From positions 6,230,001 to 6,294,000 of the forward strand of contig NC_134701.1 of assembly GCF_043290135.1 (NCBI RefSeq): DNA of 64,000 nt, in the 5' to 3' direction. A model generated the notes under the pieces. The model had not been told where the DNA came from, did not search any database, and saw only the letters and a program-made list of their open reading frames with translations. This document shows, piece by piece, positions 57,880 through 64,000 of this stretch. The stretch's first letter is position 1. Each line of letters starts with the position of its first letter. The DNA is from Rhipicephalus microplus. Taxonomy: Eukaryota; Arthropoda; Arachnida; Ixodida; Ixodidae. The position numbers and the translations under genes were made by a program.

Positions 57880-60800
57880 AGCTCGATCGGCTGTTAACCG
57901 AAAGGTTGGAGGTACGAGCCTACCCGGTGGAGGTGCGGCGCTTTTTTTTTTCTTTAGACTGATAGCTTTGAAGATATGTTCTGATGGTGGTGAGAGTGGA
58001 GCACGACTGTCTCCGTGGCGCCATTGGCTAGCGCTATCGACTGTTAACCGAAAGGTTGGAGGTTTCAGCCCTCCCGGGAGTGGTGTGTTGCTTTTTTTAT
58101 TTTGGGCTGATAGCTTTGAAGATATGTTCTGATGGTGGTGAGAGTTGAGCACGACTGTCTCCGTGGCGCAATTGGCTAGCGCGATCGGCTGTTAACCAAA
58201 GGGTTGGAGGTACGAGCCCTCCCGGGAGTGGTGTGTTGCTTTTTTTATTTTGGGCTGATAGCTTTGAAGATATGTTCTGATGGTGGTGAGAGTGGAGCAC
58301 GACTGTCTCCGTGGCGCAATTGGCTATTCGATCGGCTGTTAACTGAAAGGTTTGAGGTTCGAGCCCTTCCGGGAGTGTTGTGTTGCTTTTTTTATTTTGG
58401 GCTGATAGCTATGAAGATATGTAATGATGGTGGTGAGAGTGGAGCACGACTGTCTCTGTGGCGCAATTGGCTAGCGCGATCGGCGGTTAACCGAAAGGTT
58501 GGAGGTTCGAGCCCTCCCGGGAGTGGTGTGTTGCTTTTTTTATTTTGGGCTGATAGCTTTGAAAATATGTTCTGATGGTGGTGAGTGTGGAGCAGGACTG
58601 TCTCCGTGGCGCAATTGGCTAGCGCGATCGGCTGTTAACCGAAAGGTTGGAGGTACGAGCCTACCCGGTGGAGGTGCGGCGCTTTTTTTTCTTTGGGCTG
58701 ATAGCTTTGAAGATATGTTCTGATGGTGGTGAGAGTGGAGCACGACTGTCTCCGTGGCGCAATTGGCTATTCGATCGGCTGTTACCTGAAAGGTTTGAGG
58801 TTCGAGTCCTTCCGGGAGTGGTGCGGCGCTTTTTTTTCTTTGGGCTGATAGCTTTGAAGAAATGTTCTGATGGTGGTGAGAGTTGAGCACGTCTGTCTCC
58901 GTGGCGGAATTGGCTAGCGCTTTCGGCTGTTAACCGAAAGGTTGGAGGTTCGAACCCTCCTGGGAGTGGTGTGTTGCTTTTTTTATTTTTTGCTGATAGC
59001 TTTGAAAATATGTTTTGATGGTGGTGAGTGTGGAGCAGGACTGTCTCCGTGACGCAATTGGCTAGCTCGATCGGCTGTTAACCGAAAGGTTGGAGGTACG
59101 AGCCCACTCGATGGAGGTGCGGCGCTTTTTTTTCTTTGGACTGATAGCTTTGAAGATATGTCCTGATGTTGGTGAGAATGGAGCACGACTGTCTCCGTGG
59201 CGCAATTGGCTAGCGCGATCGACTGTTAACCGAGAGGTTGGAGGTTCGAGCCCACACGGTGGTGGTCCGGCACTTTTTTTTTCTTTGGACTGATAGCTCT
59301 GAAGAAATGTTCTGACGGTGGTGAGAGTGGAGCACGACTGTCTCCGTGGCGCATTTGGCTAGCGCGATCGGCTGTTAACCGAAAGGTTGGAGGTACGAGC
59401 CCTCCCGGGAGTGGTTTGTTGCTTTTTTTATTTCGGCCTGAAAGCTATGAAGATATGTTCTGATGCTGGTGAGAGTGGAGCCCGACTCTCCGTGGCGCAA
59501 TTTGCTAGCGCGATCGGTTGTTAACCGAAAGGTTGGAGGTACGAGCCCACACGGTGGTGGTCCGGCACTTTTTTTTTCTTTGGACTGATAGCTCTGAAGA
59601 AATGTTCTGACGGTGGTGAGAGTGGAGCACGACTGTCTCCGTGGCGCAATTGGCTATGCGAAAGGCTGTTAACCGGAAGGTTGGAGGTTCGAGCCCTCCC
59701 GGGAGTGGTGTGTTGCTTTTTTTTGAGGCTGATAGCTTTGAAGATATGTTTTGATGGTGGTGAGAGTGGAGCAGGACTGTCTCCGTGGCGCAATAGGCTA
59801 GCGCGATCGGCTGTTAACCGAAAGGTTGGAGGTACGAGCCCACCCGGTGGTGGTGCGGCGCTTTTTTTCGTTGGGCTCATAGCTCTGAAGAAATGTTCTG
59901 ACGGTGGTGAGAGTGGAGCACGACTGTCTCCGTGGCGCATTTGGTTAGCGCGATCGGCTGTTAACTAAAAGGTTGGAGGTACGAGCCCTCCCGGGAGTGG
60001 TGTGTTGCTTTTTTTTCTTTGGGCTGATAGCTTTGAAAATATGTTCTGATGGTGGTGAGTGTGGAGCAGGACTGTCTCCGTGAAGCAATTGGCTAGCGCG
60101 ATCGGCTGTTAACCGAAAGGTTGGAGGTACGAGCCCACCCGGTGCTGGTGCGGCGCTTTCTTTTCTTTGGGCTGATAGCTTTGAAGATATGTTCTGATGG
60201 TGGTGAGAGTGGAGCACGACTGTCCCCGTGGCGCAATAGGCTAGCGCGATCGGCTGTTAACCGAAACGTTGGAGGTTTCAGCCCTCCCGGGAGTGGTGTG
60301 TTGCTTTTTTTATTTTGGGCTGATAGCTTTGAAGATATGTTCTGATGGTGGTGAGAGTGGAGCACGACTGTCTCCGTGGCGCAATTGGCTAGCGCGATCG
60401 GCTGTTAACCGAAAGGTTGGAGGTACGAGCCCACCCGGTGGTGGTGCGGCGCTTTTTTTTCTTTGAGCTGATAGCTTTGAAGATATGTTCTGATGGTGGT
60501 GAGAGTGGAGCACGACTGTCTCCGTGGCGCAATTGGCTATTCGATCGGCTGTTAACTGAAAGGTTTGAGGTTCGAGCCCTTCCGGGAGTGTTGTGTTGCT
60601 TTTTTTATTTTGGGCTGATAGCTATGAAGATATGTAATGATGGTGGTGAGAGTGGAGCACGACTGTCTCTGTGGCGCAATTGGCTAGCGCGATCGGCGGT
60701 TAACCGAAAGGTTGGAGGTTCGAGCCCTCCCGGGAGTGGTGTGTTGCTTTTTTTATTTTGGGCTGATAGCTTTGAAAATATGTTCTGATGGTGGTGAGTG

Positions 60801-62750
60801 TGGAGCAGGACTGTCTCCGTGGCGCAATTGGCTAGCGCGATCGGCTGTTAACCGAAAGGTTGGAGGTACGAGCCTACCCGGTGGAGGTGCGGCGCTTTTT
60901 TTTCTTTGGGCTGATAGCTTTGAAAAAATGTTCTTATGGTGGTGAGAGTGGAGCACGACTGTCTCCGTGGCGCAATTGGCTACGCGATCGGCTGTTAACC
61001 GAGAGGTTGGAAGTTGGAGCCCACCCGGTGGTGGTGCGGCGATTTTTTTTCCTTTTGGCTGATAGCTCTGAAGAAAAGTTGTGACGGTGGTGAGAGTGGA
61101 GCACGACTGTCTCCATGGCGCAATCGGCCATGCGATCGGCTGTCAACTGAAAGGTTGGAGGTTCGAGTCCCGCGGGAGTGGTGTATTGCTTTTTTTTCTT
61201 TGGGCTGATAGTTTGAAGATGTGTTCTGATGGTGGTAAGAGTTGAGCACGACTGTCTCCGTGGCGCAATTGGCTATTCGATCGGCTGTTAAATGAAAGGT
61301 TGGATGTTCGAGCCCTCCCGAGAGTAGTGTGTTGCTTTTTTTTCTTTGGGCTGATAGCTTCGAAGATATGTTCTGATGGTGGTGAGAGTGGAGCAGGACT
61401 GTCTCCGTGGCGCAATTGGCTGCCGCGATCGGCTGTTAACTGAAAGGTTGGAGGTACGAGCCTACCCGGTGGAGGTGCGCCGCTTTTTTTCTTTGGGCTG
61501 ATAGCTTTGAAGATATGTTCTGATGGTGGTGAGAGTGGAGCACGACTGTCTCCGTGGCGCAATCGGCTAACGCGATCGGCTGTTAACCGAAAGGTTGGAG
61601 GTACGAGCCCTCCCGGGAGTGGTGTGTTGCTTTTTTTATTTTGGGCTGATAGCTTTGAAGATATGTTCTGATGGTGGTGAGAGTGGAGCACGACTGTCTC
61701 CGTGGCGCAATTGGCTAGCGCGATCGGCTGTTAACCGAAAGGTTGGAGGTACGAGCCCACCCGGTGGTGGTGCGGCGCTTTTTTTTCTTTGGGCTGATAG
61801 CTTTGAAGATATGTTCTGATGGGGGTGAGAGTGGAGCACGACTGTCTCCATGGCGCAATTGGCTATTCGATCGGCTGTTAACTGAAAGGTTTGAGGTTCG
61901 AGCCCTTCCGGGAGTGTTGTGTTGCTTTTTTTATTTTGGGCTGATAGCTTTGAAGATATGTAATGATGTTGGTGAGAGTGGAGCACGACTGTCTCTGTGG
62001 CGCAATTGGCTAGCGCGATCGGCGGTTAACCGAAAGGTTGGAGGTTCGAGCCCTCCCGGGAGTGGTGTGTTGCTTTTTTTATTTTGGGCTGATAGCTTTG
62101 AAAATATGTTCTGATTGTGGTGAGTGTGGAGCAGGACTGTCTCCGTGGCGCAATTGGCTAGCGCGATCGGCTGTTAGCCGAAAGGTTGGAGGTACGAGCC
62201 TACCCGGTGGAGGTGCGGCGCTTTTTTTTCTTTGGGCTGATAGCTTTGAAGATATGTTCTGATGGTGGTGAGAGTGTAGCACGACTGTCTCAGTGGCGCA
62301 ATTTGCTAGCGCGATCGGCTGTTAACCGAAAGGTTGGAGCCCACCTGGTGGTGGTGCGGCGCTTTTTTTTCTTTGGGCTGATAGCTTTGAAGATATGTTC
62401 TGATGGTGGTGAGAGTGGAGCACGACTGTCTCCATGGCGCAATTGGCTATTCGATCGGCTGTTAACTGAAAGGTTTGATGTTCGAGCCCTTCCGGGAGTG
62501 GTGTGTTGCTTTTTTTATTTTGGGCTGATAGCTTTGAAGATATGTAATGATGGTGGTGAGTGTGGAGCACGACTGTCTCCGTGGCGCAATTGGCTAGCGC
62601 GATCGGCTGTTAACCGAAAGGTTGGAGGTTCGAGCCCTTCGGGAGTGGTGTGTTGCTTTTTTTATTTTGGGCTGATAGCTTTGAAAATATGTTCTTATGG
62701 TGGTGAGTGTGGAGCAGGACTGTCTCCGTGGCGCAATTGGCTAGCGCGAT
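57880..62750 (+). repeat. 4,870-bp tandem duplication, right half
   Basis: It differs from the left half by a handful of bases (GTTGTTGG at 53334 against GTTGGAGG at 58204; GAGAGTGG against GAGAATGG at about 59174; TTCTGACGG at 56209 against TTGTGACGG at 61079) and the 7-base deletion in unit 62287. This is the youngest-looking large duplication in the window. Confidence 0.92.
62287..62353 (+). pseudogene. Unit with private 7-base T-arm deletion
   Basis: Where its sister at 57417 reads TTGGAGGTACGAGCCC, this unit reads TTGGAGCCC: seven bases are lost. This is the one length change I can see between the two halves of the 4,870-bp tandem duplication, so it postdates that duplication. Confidence 0.8.
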
Positions 62751-63903
62751 CGGCTGTAAACCGAAAGGTTGGAGGTACGAGCCTACTCAGTGGAGGTGCG
62801 GCGCTTTTTTTTCTTTGGGCTGATAGCTTTGAAGATATGTTCTGATGGTGGTGAGAGTGGAGCACGACTGTCTCCGTGGCGCAATTGGCTAGCGCGATCG
62901 ACTGTTAACCGAGAGGTTGGAGGTACGAGCCCTCCCGGGAGAGGTGTGTGCTTTGTTTTATTTTGGGCTGATAGCTTTGAAGATATGTTCTGATGGTGGT
63001 GAGAGTGGAGCACGACTGTCTCCGTGGCGCAATGGGCTAGCGCGATCGGCTGTTAACCGAAAGGTTGGAGGTACGAGCCCACCCGGTGGTGGTGCGGCGC
63101 TTTTATTTCTTTGGGCTGATAGCTTTGAAGATATGTTCTGATGGTGGTGAGAGTGGAGCACGACTGTCTCCATGGCGCAATTGGCTATTCGATCGGCTGT
63201 TAACTGAAAGGTTTGAGGTTCGAGCCCTTCCGGGAGTGGTGTGTTGCTTTTTTTATTTTGGGCAGATAGCTTTGAAGATATGTAATGATGGTGGTGAGAG
63301 TGGAGCACGACTGTCTCCGTGGCGCAATTGGCTAGCGCGATCGGCTGTTAACCGAAAGGTTGGAGGTACGAGCCCACCCGGTGGTGGTGCGGCGCTTTTT
63401 TTTCTTTGGGCTGATAGCTTTGAAGATATGTTCTGATGGTGGTGAGAGTGGAGCACGACTGTCTCCATGGCGCAATTGGCTATTCGATCGGCTGTTAACT
63501 GAAAGGTTTGAGGTTCGAGCCCTTCCGGGAGTGGTGCGGCGCTTTTTTTTCTTTGGGCCGATAGCTTTGAACAAATGTTCTGATGGTGGTGAGAGTTGAG
63601 CACGTCTGTCTCCGTGGCGCAATTGGCTAGCGCGGTCGGCTGTTAACCGAAAGGTTGGAGGTTCGAGCCCTCCCGGGAGTGGTGTGTTGCTTTTTTTATT
63701 TTTTGCTGATAGCTTTGAAAATATCTTTTGATGTAGGTGAGTGTGGAGCAGGACTGTCTCCGTGACGCAATTGGCTAGCTCGATCGGCTGTTAACCGAAA
63801 GGTTGGAGGTACGAGCCCACCCGGTGTAGGTGCGGCGCTTTTTTTTCTTTGGACTGGTAGCTTTGAAGATATGTCCTGATGGTGGTGAGAGTGGAGCACG
63901 ACT

Positions 63904-63977
63904 GTCTCTGTGGCGCAATTGGCTAGCGCGATCGACTGTTAACCGAGAGGTTGGAGGTTCGAGCCCACCCAGTGGTG
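63904..63977 (+). pseudogene. Last complete unit in the window
   Basis: The 5' end is GTCTCTG, the stem is ATCGA/CCGAG so 31:39 is A.C, and GTT is present. The B box GGTTCGAGCCC is intact and the 3' end is CCACCCAGTGG. Its T7 run at 63987-63993 is followed by CCTTTGG, and the window ends in the next spacer, so the array continues to the right. Confidence 0.7.
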
Positions 63978-64000
63978 GTGCGGCGATTTTTTTCCTTTGG

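Larger units (their letters stand above)
53010..57880 (+). repeat. 4,870-bp tandem duplication, left half (33 units)
   Basis: Unit order, rare markers (GTTAGCCG at 57269, GATGCTGGTGAG before 54616, CGCCGC at about 56608, CCGAGAGTAG at about 56448) and length agree with 57880-62750. The junction lies in the T-arm region of units 52990/57859, both with GCTAGCTCG. Confidence 0.92.
50045..63977 (+). repeat. Unit map, part 6: 95 tRNA-like bodies
   Basis: Body starts: 50045, 50192, 50340, 50488, 50634, 50777, 50921, 51069, 51217, 51366, 51514, 51662, 51810, 51958, 52105, 52253, 52401, 52547, 52695, 52842, 52990, 53139, 53287, 53435, 53582, 53730, 53878, 54025, 54173, 54321, 54470, 54616, 54765, 54909, 55056, 55204, 55352, 55500, 55648, 55795, 55943, 56091, 56239, 56384, 56531, 56678, 56826, 56974, 57121, 57269, 57417, 57565, 57712, 57859, 58009, 58157, 58305, 58452, 58600, 58748, 58895, 59043, 59191, 59340, 59486, 59635, 59779, 59926, 60074, 60222, 60370, 60518, 60665, 60813, 60961, 61109, 61254, 61401, 61548, 61696, 61844, 61991, 62139, 62287, 62428, 62575, 62722, 62870, 63018, 63166, 63313, 63461, 63608, 63756, 63904. 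Starts from 58305 to 62428 were mostly taken from the sister copy plus the observed offset. Confidence 0.92.
1..64000 (+). repeat. Head-to-tail satellite of ~148-bp tRNA-Asn-derived units (434 copies)
   Basis: Every part of the window reads as the same unit: a tRNA-Asn-like body of 73-74 nt, a short trailer, a T run and a spacer of about 53 bp. I counted 434 bodies by eye, from 40 to 63904. Usual spacing is 148 bp, with 147 after units that carry a one-base D-arm deletion and 143-151 where T runs or small indels differ. All copies lie on the + strand; I found no inverted copy and no inserted foreign DNA. The array enters at base 1 in mid-spacer and leaves at 64000 just after a T run, so its true ends are outside. 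It may be a tRNA gene cluster that became a satellite, or a tRNA-derived short element that tandemised; the uniform spacer and lack of a poly-A or 3' LINE-like tail favour the first. Confidence 0.97.

Noticed and set aside
87..63899. Open reading frames of 60-230 codons on both strands, including His-rich and Lys-rich predicted peptides
   Set aside because: They repeat with the 148-bp period in all frames, begin mostly at non-ATG codons inside the tRNA body, overlap each other on both strands, and change frame at single-base T-run differences. None resembles a known family beyond translated tRNA.
40..63977. General CENP-B box in each unit (TTCG followed by CGGG)
   Set aside because: The usual distance between TTCG and CGGG is eight bases, not seven, and the required A is missing; most units also have TACG instead of TTCG.
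1..64000. CRISPR array
   Set aside because: There is no alternation of short repeat and unique spacer; the whole 148-bp unit repeats, and it carries a eukaryotic-type tRNA with Pol III signals.
1..64000. Dispersed tRNA-derived SINE insertions
   Set aside because: Copies are strictly head to tail without target-site duplications, poly-A tails or unrelated flanks. A SINE-like founder cannot be excluded, but the present structure is a satellite.
1..64000. Bacterial, organellar or plant tRNA cluster
   Set aside because: The body follows the animal cytosolic tRNA-Asn pattern (GCGC D stem, AATTGG D loop, no encoded CCA), every copy is one isotype family, and T runs fit Pol III termination rather than hairpin terminators.
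1..64000. 5S rRNA or snRNA tandem array
   Set aside because: No 5S internal control region or snRNA Sm-site pattern; the cloverleaf-like body with GTT loop accounts for the conserved part.

Overview
The whole 64-kb window is one head-to-tail satellite array. Its unit is about 148 bp and carries a tRNA-Asn(GUU)-like sequence, always on the + strand. Counting by eye I find 434 tRNA-like copies, the first starting at 40 and the last at 63904 (mean spacing 147.5 bp). The array runs off both ends of the window. I see no protein-coding gene, rRNA, transposon, CRISPR array or unrelated DNA. The many 60-230 codon open frames on both strands are side effects of the repeat: 148 = 3 x 49 + 1, so each copy shifts the frame by one.

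Organism: a eukaryote, probably an animal. The unit has a Pol III tRNA gene layout: an A box resembling TGGCGCAATTGG, a B box GGTTCGAGCCC or a decayed form of it, and a T5-T9 run about 9-16 bases past the tRNA-like end. The body (D stem GCGC/GCGC, loop CTGTTAA, 5' end GTCTCCG) resembles animal cytosolic tRNA-Asn rather than bacterial or plant tRNA-Asn. The species cannot be named from this window.

Unit anatomy: a 73-74 nt tRNA-like body, a 9-16 nt trailer, a T run, then a spacer of about 53 bp holding TGATAG and GATGGTGGTGAG. Body and spacer are both about 74 bp. Main variant classes are: class B (CCTCCCGGGAGTGG 3' end, T7 plus ATTTT); class A (CCACCCGGTGGTGG 3' end, T8 plus CTTT); class C (one-base D-arm deletion, TATTCG); a U33-to-G class; and classes with altered anticodons: GTC (20 copies, Asp-type), GTA (6, Tyr-type), CTT (1, Lys-type). 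Most copies look like pseudo-tRNAs: the acceptor 3' strand no longer matches GTCTCCG, position 27:43 is A.A, and many have T55 changed to A.

Layout: copies are arranged in higher-order repeats. Main direct repeats are 1.2-10.0 kb with 21.3-30.1 kb; 7.9-12.6 with 15.0-19.9; 16.6-19.9 with 20.25-23.6; tandem 26.5-30.05 / 30.06-33.6; a diversified stretch at 34-38.5; 38.5-41.0 with 42.5-45.0; 42.8-46.1 with 49.7-53.0; tandem 53.0-57.9 / 57.9-62.75; and 46.7-47.8 with 62.95-64.0. A three-unit cassette (class C, U33-to-G, CCTACCC unit) recurs 19 times but is absent between about 32 and 53 kb. All exchanges keep unit phase, as expected of unequal crossover and gene conversion. Whether any copy is transcribed or charged cannot be told from the sequence.
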